From Lactuca virosa (Eukaryota; Streptophyta; Magnoliopsida; Asterales; Asteraceae), in NCBI GenBank assembly GCA_928212115.1, contig CAKMRJ010005412.1, positions 252,529,648 through 252,593,647 of the forward strand: a stretch of DNA of 64,000 nt, written 5' to 3'. The notes under the pieces were generated by a model that had not been told where the DNA came from, made no database searches, and saw only the letters and a list, made by a program, of their open reading frames with translations. This document shows positions 47,660 to 59,176 of this stretch, piece by piece. Position 1 is the stretch's first letter; every line of letters begins with the position of its first letter. The translations under genes and the position numbers were made by a program.

Positions 47660-48651
47660 TTAACACACCCCTTAAGGGTCAGATATGTGTTTGGATGCTT
47701 TTGTCTTAACCATTAAGAGCTTATTATGGATTTTGGGCCTCTGATGAGTAGTAATTTGGGCATATGTAGGAGTACGCTTAGCGTAATGCGTGTTTCGTGC
47801 CTCAACAGCTTGTACCCTGTGCTTCGGGGGTGAGTACGTCGGGTGTACACTTCTGGTACGCGGGGGTACTTCTGGAAATTCCAATTTGAGCCTTTTAGGC
47901 CTTGGGCCTTTTAGGGGTTGTGTCATGAGATGTTTGACCAGTTTTGGGAAGGGTAAAATGGTCTTTTATCCTTTAGTAAGATGGATCATAGATTGGGCCT
48001 TGGATTTTGGACTTTGGGTTAATTAATAATTAAGGTTGTATTATTTGTTAGTTGGTGCAAGATTATTCGACTCAACATCCCGAGCAGTATTCGATTATCA
48101 GCGGATTGAGGTGAGTTTCCTCACTGTGTTTGGCGAGTAGAAGGCACCAATATCGGCCCATGGTTTATTATGATTAGGATGCTAGTTGTCTACTTGACTC
48201 TGCATGTATGATATCTGATATGTATATCGGACGGGGCCTAATGATTATCTTGTATGATATTTATCTTTGTGATTCTTTCATGTGTTTATGTGTTTGTATG
48301 TATACAGGACGGGGCCATTTATTTACTGACAGGTATGTTCCGAGCGAGGCTCGATGATGGGTGGGGCCCATTATATGTTTAATATGTATGGTATGTGGTA
48401 TTTTGGGGAACTCACTAAGCTTCATGCTTACAGTTTTCATTTTATGTTTCAGGTACTTCTGGATCGAAAGGGAAGAGCTCAGGATGATCGCATCGCACAC
48501 ACCATGATTGTTCCGCATTTTATTTGACTATGATGTAACTGGATGATTTTGACAAACTCTGATTTATTTATGGTTTTTATGAAAATGTTTTGGATGATGG
48601 CTTAATTATTATAAAAACAAAATTTTTGGTCTTAAATTTTGGGACGTTACA

Positions 48652-50304
48652 TATAAATAATCATGATTTAAAATGTAAATTGACCTTAAAACATTTCAAA
48701 CTATTTAAAAGAAATCCCTACTTAAAAACTCATTCTAAAAATGTCCTTAAATCAATTTAAAGGACAAGCCTGTTTTAGAAACTAAAATATCAAAGCATTT
48801 GAATGTAAAGAATGTTACACATTATACATATAGTATCCAAACAAGGTATACATATAGTATTTCCCATAAGAAATAAAGAAAAATTCAAAATACATTAATA
48901 TATTGAGGATAAGTGTTCATAAGATATAATATTTACCTGAAGCACAACAGCTATCTTTAATAAGCTCTACTAAGTGTTGAAGGATCAAAGAACACATATA
49001 CAAGCATGATCAACAAATAACCATCAATACAAGACCTAATTCGAACTATCAAACTACATAGTCTAAGTCATGTATACAACGGCTAGCAACTAATATGTAA
49101 GGCCTTGTAACACTACACCTAATGATATATTTTTGGTCCAACTTCGACCTCATGCCAATAATGTCTTGTTAAATCTTCTACAATACTTACATAGCTAGAA
49201 GAAAATAGTGCACTATGTTGAGGTTTTATGTCAAATCCAATTATGACACTTCCAACACCCATTTTTTATGATTTCTAATACTTATACTAGGTTCGAAACA
49301 CTGAAAATTAAGTGATTACATTATGAATCATTAATATAATTGATTCATCACATAAAGATATCATCACCATTCTTTCCAATTAACCTTCAAAACACTATTC
49401 ATGACTTTTATATTTGATTTCTTTTGATGATTTGAACATAGAATAGATAAAATTATATCCAAGTCATATTATGATATTAATTTCATAATCAATTTTGAAA
49501 CTTGATAAATCTAAGAGTGATCCACCATTGTTAAGGTTCAAAATATCTATCAAAGCATCATAAATTCAAAAATGACTTTAATGGCTAAGTCCTTAACATT
49601 TATTTGAACTTAGGATGATGAAACCAAAACTCACACCATAGGATAAAACTAAATCAAACTACAAATTCATATTTCAATGAATAAAATATTGTTTCATCAA
49701 ATCTAATGCTCAAAATCTTGTATTAGCTTTATAACATCAAATTTGGCTAGATTCATGGATCAACTTCAATAGATTGGAAATAGACACTAGAATCTATTAG
49801 TAAAAATCCACCAAAACTTCAAGATTTTTTAATCAAACATGTGATTCACCATTCTTAGGGGACATCAAATGGAAAAGAAGACTACCTCAATAGCTTGAAG
49901 TCATGAAGGTAATGTTGAAAACTATTTGGAACGTCTAATTGCTTCAAAGTTTTAAATCGTTATTCAAACACAAGGCTTAATGAGAAAGGAGTAGGATTGG
50001 GGACATAAGACATCACATCTTTCCATTATCGAAAAAAATAACCCCTTAATTTCATATTTTTCAAATATAATGAAGCTTCAAAATTAACTAACAAATTGAG
50101 TCTTAAAGTTTATAGATTAACCCCCAATATAGCTTATCTATGCAAATAAGGTCCACGACTAATTACAAAAAATGGGGGGGGGGGGGGTATATTTTCATTT
50201 TATGTTTTTTATTTATCTTTGACTTTTATACTCCAATGATAATCGTTTATCTTCAACTAAAATAAAAGATATAAAAATCAAATCACTTTTATTTTATATA
50301 GATT
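48652..50304. other. AT-rich intergenic DNA
   Basis: About 1.65 kb with no credible gene, RNA or recognisable element. A run of 14 G lies at 50174-50187. Confidence 0.5.
50174..50187. repeat. Poly-G tract (14)
   Basis: Fourteen consecutive G in an AT-rich context. Its length may be unreliable in the assembly. Confidence 0.9.
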
Positions 50305-50455
50305 AATAAAAAAGAGAAAATGACATAAATGCCTTACGAAGTTTCTAGGGTTGGTTTATTTAGTCCTTAAACTATTTTTGTTGCTTTATAGGGGCATAAG
50401 GTAGGAAACAGCCTATTTTTTTAGTCACCATAACTTGTTTTAGCCAGTTTCAATG

Positions 50456-50764
50456 TCAAGTCAGCTATTTTTGCCACATCAGTCATTGGAAAGTCAACAT
50501 CACATTTTGATAATTTCTTTGTTACCTAATCCAAACACAAACCCATCATCCTCTCTTGTTTTATCACGAGAAAATATTTCATTTCTTCTCTCTACTTCAC
50601 CACCAAATCACCATCTCCCTCTTGAACTACCTGAATCCTTCCCTCCTCTTCCATTTCCAAATCCATTCTCTTTTCTGGAGATGAATTTCAATGAGTTTGC
50701 TTTGTTATCCACGCGTTTTGTGATTCAACATCTGTTCACGGAGGTTTGTCCCTCTGGCTTGTAA
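50456..50764 (+). other. Unassigned short ORF inside Mutator-like element
   Basis: A 103-codon open frame (MSSQLFLPHQSLESQHHIL), rich in Pro, Ser and Leu. I recognise no domain. Part of its DNA is repeated at 57590-57660 without keeping the frame. It might be a captured host fragment or chance. Confidence 0.15.
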
Positions 50765-51029
50765 TAACATGTAACCGGATCTCGAATCCATGGAGTACTC
50801 GATTTCTTTGAGTCATCACCTCCTTTCTGCATCATTAAAACTCCACTTCCCCTCATACTTACAAAAACGCTCCCCTGTGTTACCGTTGCAAATCCATGTC
50901 TGTCAAGATCATCAAAAACATAATCAGGTACTTAATCTCCATATCAGATCTCAAACAGAAAGAATATAATCAGTTAAATATATGCAACGCAAAACTATTC
51001 TTTGATTTTTTTCTCTCTTCTTCACCACC

Positions 51030-51034
51030 AAATC
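51030..51034. other. Target-site duplication AAATC, left
   Basis: AAATC directly before the LTR start. The same five bases are at 57573-57577 after the other LTR. Confidence 0.88.
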
Positions 51035-51572
51035 TGTGACATCCCCAATTTCACGGCCAGAAAAGACCGATTTGTTTATGCTTTGTTTTATAAAATCAGA
51101 GTAATCCTTTGATTAAAAGAGTTGCGGAATTTGTTCCCAAAATAAAATATGATAAAATAAAATTTATCAAAGCATTTCTTAAAGAAATGTATTTTCATTA
51201 AATAACAAAATCTCGGGATGTCATGTTCCGATACAAACCAAAAGCATAAACAATATAAAATAGACCTTACAACAATTATTTATAACTACTGATCTATAAT
51301 CCAAAATCTCTCGTCAAGTCCACCAACTTATACCCTTGTGTCATTACCTGTAATGCAAAAAAAACTGAGTGGGTCAGGTTTGGGAGCCTGGTGAGCATAT
51401 AGGGTTTTCAACCCACAATAATATAATTATTATATTTAATCATCAAATAATCAACCCAATTACCCATCCCCATTATCTTCTTTATTTCTTAAGGTTTTAC
51501 CCTAAGAACCAACTATCCTTCATTCATTCATTCCTAAGGATTTACCTAAGGAATTGGCACGAAGTCCATTGC

Positions 51573-51820
51573 TGCCAAAAGTTTATCTATCAGGTACTAA
51601 ATCCATAGCTATCAGGTGCTAATTCCATAGTCACCAAGGTTCACTTAACAAGCGCTAACTCCATAGTCGCCAAGATTTACTCAACAAGCGCTAACTCCAT
51701 AGTCGCCAAGGTTTACTCAACGTGCGCTAACTCCAGAGTCGCCAAGGTTCATCAAATAGGCACGAAGTCACATCGTCGCCAAGGTTTATACAATAGGCGC
51801 TAACTCCATAGTCACCAACT
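51573..51820. repeat. 36-bp tandem array in LTR
   Basis: Units of the type GCGCTAACTCCATAGTCGCC occur with a 36-bp period (starts 51652, 51688, 51724), with more diverged units on both sides. The same array is in the other LTR at about 55899-56147, so it predates the insertion. Confidence 0.8.
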
Positions 51821-52381
51821 ATCCCATCTACCCATGTTCTACCCAACATTTTCGTAGATACAAATACTTACACAGTTTAAATCATTTAACATTTATTTAA
51901 AACATTAATTCTATGCCCATCTCAAATAGACAAACAATATATAAACACATAGCACGTATTTCATAGCAAATACTTCGTATTTATGTGTTAGAAGAAAGTG
52001 ACTATACACTCACACATATAAACAACAATATACTTAATACACTCAAACAATACTTGTATTATTATCGTGTTTATGAAAGGAACTATACACTCACTTGATC
52101 AGAAGATGATCGGACAGCACTACGGCTTGTAGAAGTAGTATTCTTCGGTAGATCTGGAAGATCTTCACAAAAACCGGCTTCTCGCGGGCAGAGCTTCGGC
52201 TCGGGAATTTCACTTCTCGGGATCTTCGGGGCTTCGGGACTTGATTCGGGTCTCGGGAATGTTACCGGGGCTTCGGGATATTTCTTGCACGTAAAACGGG
52301 GTAAAAACGAGTGAGAGAGAAGTGTTGAACAAAAGAAATCGGCAGCCATCGACATTTATTTTTAGGGTGCTGAAACCTCGA

Positions 52382-52559
52382 TTACGCTGGGCGTAAATCT
52401 AGGTACGATGGGGCGTACTCAGTACGTTGGGCGTACTAAGCCTTACGTTGGGCGTACGCGACGTCATTGCATGCGTATGTACTCGAGTGACGTCATTGCA
52501 TGCGTAGCTGAGGCGGTTCCGGGTACGCTGGGCGTACTCCAAAATTACGTTGGGCGTAC
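52382..52559 (-). promoter_or_regulatory. TACG-CGTA palindrome cluster in LTR
   Basis: Fifteen-base imperfect palindromes start at 52382, 52403 (16 bases here, with one extra G), 52422, 52443, 52523 and 52545. Successive offsets are 21, 19, 21 and, for the last pair, 22. A duplicated GACGTCATTGCATGCGTA lies between them (52460-52510), containing a GACGTCA element. The other LTR repeats the cluster from about 56710. Confidence 0.55.
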
Positions 52560-53245
52560 TCGATTAAGGAGACTTCAAACTTGCGTAACTTTCGCATATG
52601 AGCTCCGTTTTTGACGTTCTTTATATCCACACGTAGGTGAGACTATACTCTACAAATTTCATTTAGACTCCGTCGGCTGATTTTGACTTAATTTTTATTG
52701 TATTATTTTTAGTAGGTCGGGACAGGAAACTCCGTTATAAATTCATAACTTCTTCCTCCGACGTCCGTTTTCGTCTGTCTTTTTACCGTTGGACTACTAT
52801 CAACGAGATCTTCGATTCTCGTTTAGATTGTTTCGGCTAGAAATCACTCGATCTCGAATTCGAGTTTCGGGCTGCCAACTGCTAAGTCGAAATTTAGAAA
52901 AATCATAACTTCCTCATACGAAGTCAGATTTGGACGTTCTTTTTATGCACGCTCTCGGTTTAACGAACTCTACGACTTTCACTTAGATCGCTAAGGCCAA
53001 ATATCTCTCTAAGGTAAATTCACCATTTACGTCGCGCTGTGTCGTGCCGGTTCTGTCGCGAAACTTTGACAGGTCATAACTTCTTCGTTATAACTCGGAT
53101 TTCGGCGTTCTTTATATGTACGGAATCCTTGTAACATATACTACAACTTAGTTAAGATTAATCCTTCTAGATAATCTTCCATCAAAAAGTCATTTTTGAT
53201 GCTTATCGTCCCTAAATTGAGTAGCCCTGATCTACGGGCGTTACA

Positions 53246-53260
53246 ATTATCACCCCCTTA
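53246..53260 (-). other. Polypurine tract of gag-only element
   Basis: On the reverse strand TAAGGGGGTGATAAT lies directly before the LTR start TGTAACGCCC. Confidence 0.7.
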
Positions 53261-53775
53261 GGATGATTACGTCCCGGAATCATCAACGAAATAGGGCTTG
53301 TAAAATGATTCCAATCTTCTGACTTAAGTCAGATGTTACATCGAACTTGGTCCTCTGGACCATGTAACCAACTTATCGTAGTCGGACTCAATTTAATATG
53401 ACCACTAGGGTCGGAATAACCATCATCCTACTAGCCATTACCGAAACAAGGGTAATGACATGCTTGAATAAAACGGAATCAATTACTAGCTTCTTGGTAA
53501 CCTTGTGACTTTCCCTGATCCAAGTGCGAGTCATGTGCTTCCGGTAGTATAGATCTCTACTACCATTCACACCTACTCATACTCGTCCCAAGTATTGTCT
53601 CGCAGTCAACCAAGTCACCATACATAAATCATATAATCATTCAACACATCAGATAGCAAAACCAGGGTTTATATTACTTCTTGAAACGATTACACAAAGG
53701 TTCAAGTCCACCCTATACTATGCCACTACTAGGCTACACTTCCTGATACAGACTTTATATATTGATATGAAGTCT
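53261..53775 (-). mobile_element. 3' untranslated part of gag-only element
   Basis: About 500 bp between the gag stop and the polypurine tract. I see no protease, RT, RNase H or integrase motif on either strand, so pol is absent rather than merely broken. Confidence 0.6.
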
Positions 53776-54968
53776 TCATCTTTTAATCCTCCCATCGTTT
53801 TCTGCTTCGTCGAGGAGCATGTGGAATGCCCTTGGTTGTGGAGGTGTGTTTTTCTTTGGGCAATCTTTAGAAATATGCCCTTCTTCGTTACATCTGTAAC
53901 ACACCTTCTTGATAGGTGCGTAGTTGTTGGCGTAATGCCCTGTCTTCCCACATTTGTAGCAAGTCATCTCCTCGCTACATTTCCCGAAGTGTTTCTTTTT
54001 ACACTTCTCACACCACTTAGCTTCATCTTTTCCCCCAGATTTCGAGAATTTTCTTTCTTTGTTGATTATTGAAGATCCTTCATGTTTCCTTTTCTCTCCA
54101 ACTTCAGCTCTCTCCAGACCCTTTTCTTTTATTTGGGTCTCAACATTCTTGGCTGCCCAGATGGCGGCTTTCAGAGTGGTTGCTTGCTTGACTATCGGAC
54201 CAAAGTCCGCTGGTAATCCATTGGCAAACTTGTTGACCTTGGAAAGTTCAGTTGGAATTAGGTATGGAATAAGCTTCATCTTCTCCGTAAAGTTTGTAGC
54301 GTATTCAGTGACACTCAATTTTCCCTTCTTCAGATTCTGGAACTCATTGTTGATTTCCAGAAGATCCTGCTCAGAGCAGTATTGCATTTTTAGTTGCACC
54401 ACGAACTCTTCCCAAGACATCTTGCTAGCTTCCCCCTTGGGCATCGAACCAGCCAGTAACTTCCACCAGCTCAGTACTCCAGATTTTAACAGAGGAATTG
54501 CAAGAGCGGTCTTCTGTCTGTTGCTACACTCGCAACTTTCAACATTGTCTCCATCTTGGAGATCCAGTCCATGATATGCACCGGTGTCGGGCTCCCAGAA
54601 AGACACGGTGGTTTGGATGCCATGAAATCCTTATACTTGCATCCATGTCCGTCATTTCCTCCATCCTGGTTGTTTTGGCGAACTATTGGTGGGTTGGCTT
54701 GACCAACGGTCCCACTGTAGTTCCCTCCTTCCGAATGCCCTCCATTTACTTCGGGCTCTTCCACTTGAATTGACAGTTCTTCACGATTCTGTCGAAGCAA
54801 CCGCCTGGTCTCCTCCATTTGACGATCCAACATCGCCTGCATCATTGCTTGTACACCAGCCATCGTCATTGGCTCAGGTGCTGTAGCTACAACAGGTATT
54901 TGTTCAATCACGGGTGGTTGATTCCTGTTCTCATTTGCGTTTCCAACTCTGTTTCTAGTTCTTTCCAT
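53776..54968 (-). pseudogene. gag: Ty3/gypsy-type gag with one frameshift
   Basis: Gag would package element RNA. The start is best placed at Met 54968 (MERTRNRVGN); an upstream Met at 55040 is also in frame. An N-terminal part with a coiled, Gln/Arg-rich stretch (MQAMLDRQMEETRRLLRQNR) is followed by KDFMASKPPCLSG. A single-base frameshift lies near 54510. The capsid core continues in the other frame (IPLLKSGVLSWWKLL, EFQNLKKGKLSVTEYATNF, FANGLPADFGPIV). Near the C-terminus are two zinc knuckles: CYKCGKTGHYANNY has lost its last Cys (Tyr instead), while CYRCNEEGHISKDC is canonical. The stop is at 53776. No pol follows. Confidence 0.87.
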
Positions 54969-55040
54969 TCTTGATCTATACACCGAATAAGGTGAATTTA
55001 GATCCTCATTCACGATAGATAAATATATCATCCTTATCAC

Positions 55041-55346
55041 TCCGAAACGTTTACATGCTAGTTCTAATATCGTAGTCTGACGCTTAGAATCCTAAACACA
55101 TAAGGTTTCCAGATCCGGTCGGCAACAGACCATAGATCCGAACAAACAATATCATATATGGCAAACATATAGCATTTAGCACAAAAAAGCATTTTAGGCA
55201 TCTTTTTCCTAAAACATACTAGTGCTCGTGTCAATTTAGGCGTACTACCTAAAATATAAAAGACACACTCAACTCACAATCATCGTTTAGCATCCTAAGT
55301 TTAAGTCTAGAAATTTCTTACAAATTCCTAGTTCGCTTAAACTAAT
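55041..55346 (-). mobile_element. Leader of gag-only element
   Basis: About 300 bp between primer-binding site and gag, without coding signal. Confidence 0.5.
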
Positions 55347-55358
55347 GCTCTGATACCA
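55347..55358 (-). other. Primer-binding site of gag-only element
   Basis: The reverse strand reads TGGTATCAGAGC two bases after the upstream LTR ends at 55361. It is a perfect initiator-methionine-tRNA-type site. Confidence 0.92.
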
Positions 55359-55360
55359 AC

Positions 55361-57572
55361 TGTGACATCCCCAATTTCACGGCCAGAAAAGACCGATTTG
55401 TTTATGCTTTGTTTTATAAAATCAGAGTAATCCTTTGATTAAAAGAGTTGCGGAATTTGTTCCCAAAATAAAATATGATAAAATAAAATTTATCAAAGCA
55501 TTTCTTAAAGAAATGTATTTTCATTAAATAACAAAATCTCGGGATGCCATGTTCCGATACAAACCAAAAGCATAAACAATATAAAATAGATCTTACAACA
55601 ATTATTTATAACTACTGATCTATAATCTAAAATCTCTCGTCAAGTCCACCAACTTATACCCTTGTGCCATTACCTGTAATGCAAAAAAAACTGAGTGGGT
55701 CAGGTTTTGGGAGCCTGGTGAGCATATAGGGTTTTCAACCCACAATAATATAATTATTATATTTAATCATCAAATAATCAACCCAATTACCCATCCCCAT
55801 TATCTTCTTTATTTCTTAAGGTTTTACCCTAAGAACCAACTATCCTTCATTCATTCATTCCTAAGGATTTACCTAAGGAATTGGCACGAAGTCCATTGCT
55901 GCCAAAAGTTTATCTATCAGGTACTAAATCCATAGCTATCAGGTGCTAATTCCATAGTCACCAAGGTTCACTTAACAAGCGCTAACTCCATAGTCGCCAA
56001 GATTTACTCAACAAGCGCTAACTCCATAGTCGCCAAGGTTTACTCAACGTGCGCTAACTCCAGAGTCGCCAAGGTTCATCAAATAGGCACGAAGTCACAT
56101 CGTCGCCAAGGTTTATACAATAGGCGCTAACTCCATAGTCACCAACTATCCCATCTACCCATGTTCTACCCAACATTTTCGTAGATACAAATACTTACAC
56201 AGTTTAAATCATTTAACACTTATTTAAAACATTAATTCTATGCCCATCTCAAATAGACAAACAATATATAAACACATAGCACGTATTTCATAGCAAATAC
56301 TTCGTATTTATGTGTTAGAAGAAAGTGACTATACACTCACACATATAAACAACAATATACTTAATACACTCAAACAATACTTGTATTATTATCGTGTTTA
56401 TGAAAGGAACTATACACTCACTTGATCAGAAGATGATCGGACAGCACTACGGCTTGTAGAAGTAGTATTCTTCGGTAGATCTGGAAGATCTTCACAAAAA
56501 CCGGCTTCTCGCGGGCAGAGCTTCGGCTCGGGAATTTCACTTCTCGGGATCTTCGGGGCTTCGGGACTTGATTCGGGTCTCGGGAATGTTACCGGGGCTT
56601 CGGGATATTTCTTGCACGTAAAACGGGGTAAAAACGAGTGAGAGAGAAGTGTTTGAACAAAAGAAATCGGCAGCCATCGACATTTATTTTTAGGGTGCTG
56701 AAACCTCGATTACGCTGGGCGTAAATCTAGGTACGCTGGGCGTACTCAGTACGTTGGGCGTACTAAGCCTTACGTTGGGCGTACGCGACGTCATTGCATG
56801 CGTATGTACTCGAGTGACGTCATTGCATGCGTAGCTGAGGCGGTTCCGGGTACACTGGGCGTACTCCAAAATTACGTTGGGCGTACTCGATTAAGCAGAC
56901 TTCAAACTTGCGTAACGTTCGCATACGAGCTCCGTTTTTGACGTTCTTTATATCCACACGTAGGTGAGACTATACTCTACAACTTTCATTTAGACTCCGT
57001 CGGCTGATTTCGACTTAATTTTATTGTATTATTTTTAGTCGGCCGGGACAGGAAAACTCCGTTATAAATTCATAACTTCTTCCTCCGACGTCCGTTTTCG
57101 TCTGTCTTTTTACCGTTGGACTACTATCAACGAGATCTTCGATTCTCGTTTAGATTGTTTCGGCTAGAAATCACTCGATCTCGAATTCGAGTTTCGGGCT
57201 GCATACCGGTACGTCGAAATTTTGAAAAATCATAACTTCCTCATACGAAGTCAGATTTGGACGTTCTTTTTATGCACGCTCTCGGTTTAACGAACTCTAC
57301 GACTTTCATTTAGATCGCTAAGGCCAAATATCGCTCTAAAGTAAATTCACCATTTACGTCGCGCCGTGTCGTGCCGGTTCTGTCGCGAAACTTCGACAGG
57401 TCATAACTTCTTCGTTATAACTCGGATTTCGGCATTCTTTATATGTACGGAATCCTTGTAACATATACTACAACTTAGTTAAGATTAATCCTTCTAGATA
57501 ATCTTCCATCAAAAATTCATTTTTGATGCTTATCGTCCCTAAATTGACTAGCCCTGATCTACGGGCGTTACA
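55361..57572 (-). mobile_element. 5' LTR of gag-only LTR element
   Basis: 2212 bp, same termini as 51035-53245, with its target duplication AAATC at 57573-57577. The complete element 51035-57572 is 6538 bp and matches the published idea of terminal-repeat-with-GAG (TR-GAG) non-autonomous elements. The window start (1-1308) holds a relative. Confidence 0.93.
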
Positions 57573-57577
57573 AAATC

Positions 57578-58163
57578 GCCTTCTCCTTCTTGAACTACTT
57601 GAATCCTTCCCTCATCTTCCATTTCCAAATCCATCCTCCTTTTCTGAACTACCTGAATCCTTCCCTCCTCTTAGCAGACCGACTTTATAGTTGTGTTTGG
57701 ATGCCCTTGTTGAAAACTATAACTGGGATTGATTTGTCAAATTAGGGAGCCCTAATTTCCTAGATTACGAGGAAGATTGCTACTTTAGTTTGTAAGGAAA
57801 TACCCGAGTGAAAACCTCACGGCTCTCATGAAGAGATACCTCTCCGATCTAAAACCAAAAGGTTCAACCACCGCTACATCCATCACTCGACAGATCACAG
57901 AAATCACCGCCCCATGCCAAGAGTTTGCGGTGATCATGGACTTTGGTATTTTGTGAAGGATGAGGAACGAAATGGAGGGATGAACCAGGAAAACGTTGTC
58001 GTAGATTTGTGTAAGATCCAGTTTCTAGGTATTTGAAGAACGAAGGGAAGATGATTTATCACATACATGGGTCAAGGGAAATGGTGTCTTAAGAAATGCT
58101 TATGTGGCAAGGGGTATCCGGTTTAATTCTTCCAAAAGAACCTAATAGACCCAACAAAAACTA
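57578..58163. other. Right interior of Mutator-like element
   Basis: No intact ORF. It contains a partial repeat of the left interior (57590-57660) and CACGGCTCTCATGAAGAG to CTGCCCCATGCCAAGAG-like sequence that could be captured exon material. I could not identify a source. Confidence 0.3.
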
Positions 58164-58260
58164 GTTTATGCCCTCATAAAGCAATGAAAATACTTTAGAG
58201 ACTAAATGGACCAACGCTAGAAACTTCGTAGGATATTTATGTCATTTTCCCAATAAAAAA

Positions 58261-58532
58261 ATATAAATAAAAATATCACCTCCCAATTACAAAGGTTATA
58301 TTTAAATTAAATAGGTAGATTTCAATTTTTATCCATGGTAAATGGTGTGTAACTTTGTTATACTACCGAGTTATTACAAAACTATTTAACTTTTATTTTA
58401 TAACTTCTGATCATCCCCTATACGATCTTGTGTCTCTAAGCCAAACCACCCTACCCCAACCCTATGGCCTATACCTACCCACATCTCCTCTCCTAGTAAT
58501 ATACCGACTTTGATCATCTACTTCTCATCTCC
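58261..58532. promoter_or_regulatory. Upstream region of the SHINE-like gene
   Basis: About 270 bp between the right end of the Mutator-like element and the TATA box. AT-rich at first, then C-rich (CCACCCTACCCCAACCC near 58450). Distal promoter elements, if any, would lie inside the transposon. Confidence 0.4.
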
Positions 58533-58539
58533 TATAAAT
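58533..58539 (+). promoter_or_regulatory. TATA box of SHINE-like gene
   Basis: TATAAAT 49 bp before the start codon. This implies a very short 5' untranslated region if used. Confidence 0.55.
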
Positions 58540-58581
58540 TCTTCCCTCTGTCAAACCACACCACATGCATATTAATCTATC

Positions 58582-59108
58582 ATGGCACAATCGTCGAAGA
58601 AGTTCAGAGGTGTCAGGCAAAGGCAATGGGGGTCTTGGGTATCTGAGATCAGACACCCACTCTTGTAAGTTCACCATTTTTCTCCATTTTCTTTAATAAC
58701 TTACCAATCATATTTTACAATAATTTTCGTATATATGAAGTTATGGAATAATTTCTCACTTGATGTTAGCTCTTTATAATGAAAACAAATCAACATGGTA
58801 TGTTTAATAAGTCACTTTTTTCAAAGTTTATTCTGTTTAATGAACATACTTTTTACAAATGTAACTAGTCACTGTTTTGCAAACGAATTTGTTCGTTATT
58901 TGTGGATCATTTATCTGGTGGTGTATAATATGCATGTGTATGGTGAATGTGCGTAAAAAAAATAATCCTGGTATTTAAATGTAGAAGTTAAGAATATAAA
59001 ATGACAAAAGAATATATTTCTTTTTGTGATTTTGAGTTTCATAAATTCAAATTCAATAATTGATATTATATGAATGTAAATAGTGCGAGTTGTCGAATGT
59101 CGATGTTG

Positions 59109-59176
<68 letters not shown>

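Larger units (their letters stand above)
45870..48651 (+). mobile_element. 3' LTR of gypsy element, interrupted
   Basis: TGTAACACTCTGTTC to GGGACGTTACA. Without the inserted solo LTR and one duplication copy it is about 1.99 kb, close in size to the solo LTRs at 26234 and 39974 and sharing GGGGAACTCACTAAGC and CAGGTACTTC motifs with 8678-9030. The 5' LTR is not in the window. Confidence 0.75.
51035..53245 (-). mobile_element. 3' LTR of gag-only LTR element
   Basis: 2211 bp from TGTGACATCCCC to GGGCGTTACA on the plus strand. The element reads on the minus strand, so this is the downstream LTR. Hand comparison with 55361-57572 gives about 34 differences (about 98.5% identity). It contains the 36-bp tandem array and palindrome cluster listed separately. 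Confidence 0.93.
50314..58251. mobile_element. Non-autonomous Mutator-like element with nested LTR element
   Basis: Terminal inverted repeats of about 88 bp (50314-50401 and 58164-58251) share GAAAATGACATAAAT, CTACGAAGTTTCTAG-type and GCTTTAT-GGGCATAA words. They are flanked by an exact 9-bp duplication, AATAAAAAA, at 50305-50313 and 58252-58260. Nine-bp duplications and long inverted repeats are the Mutator signature. Without the LTR element the unit is about 1.4 kb. The interior has repeated GAACTACCTGAATCC and CCATTTCCAAATCCAT phrases (50620 and 57590-57660) and no transposase. Confidence 0.82.

Noticed and set aside
50456..50764. Captured host gene in the Mutator-like element
   Set aside because: No domain or source recognised; left as a low-confidence unassigned ORF instead of a gene call.
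54059..54574. 171-codon forward ORF opposite gag
   Set aside because: Shadow of the reverse-strand gag with its zinc knuckles; composition gives no independent coding support.
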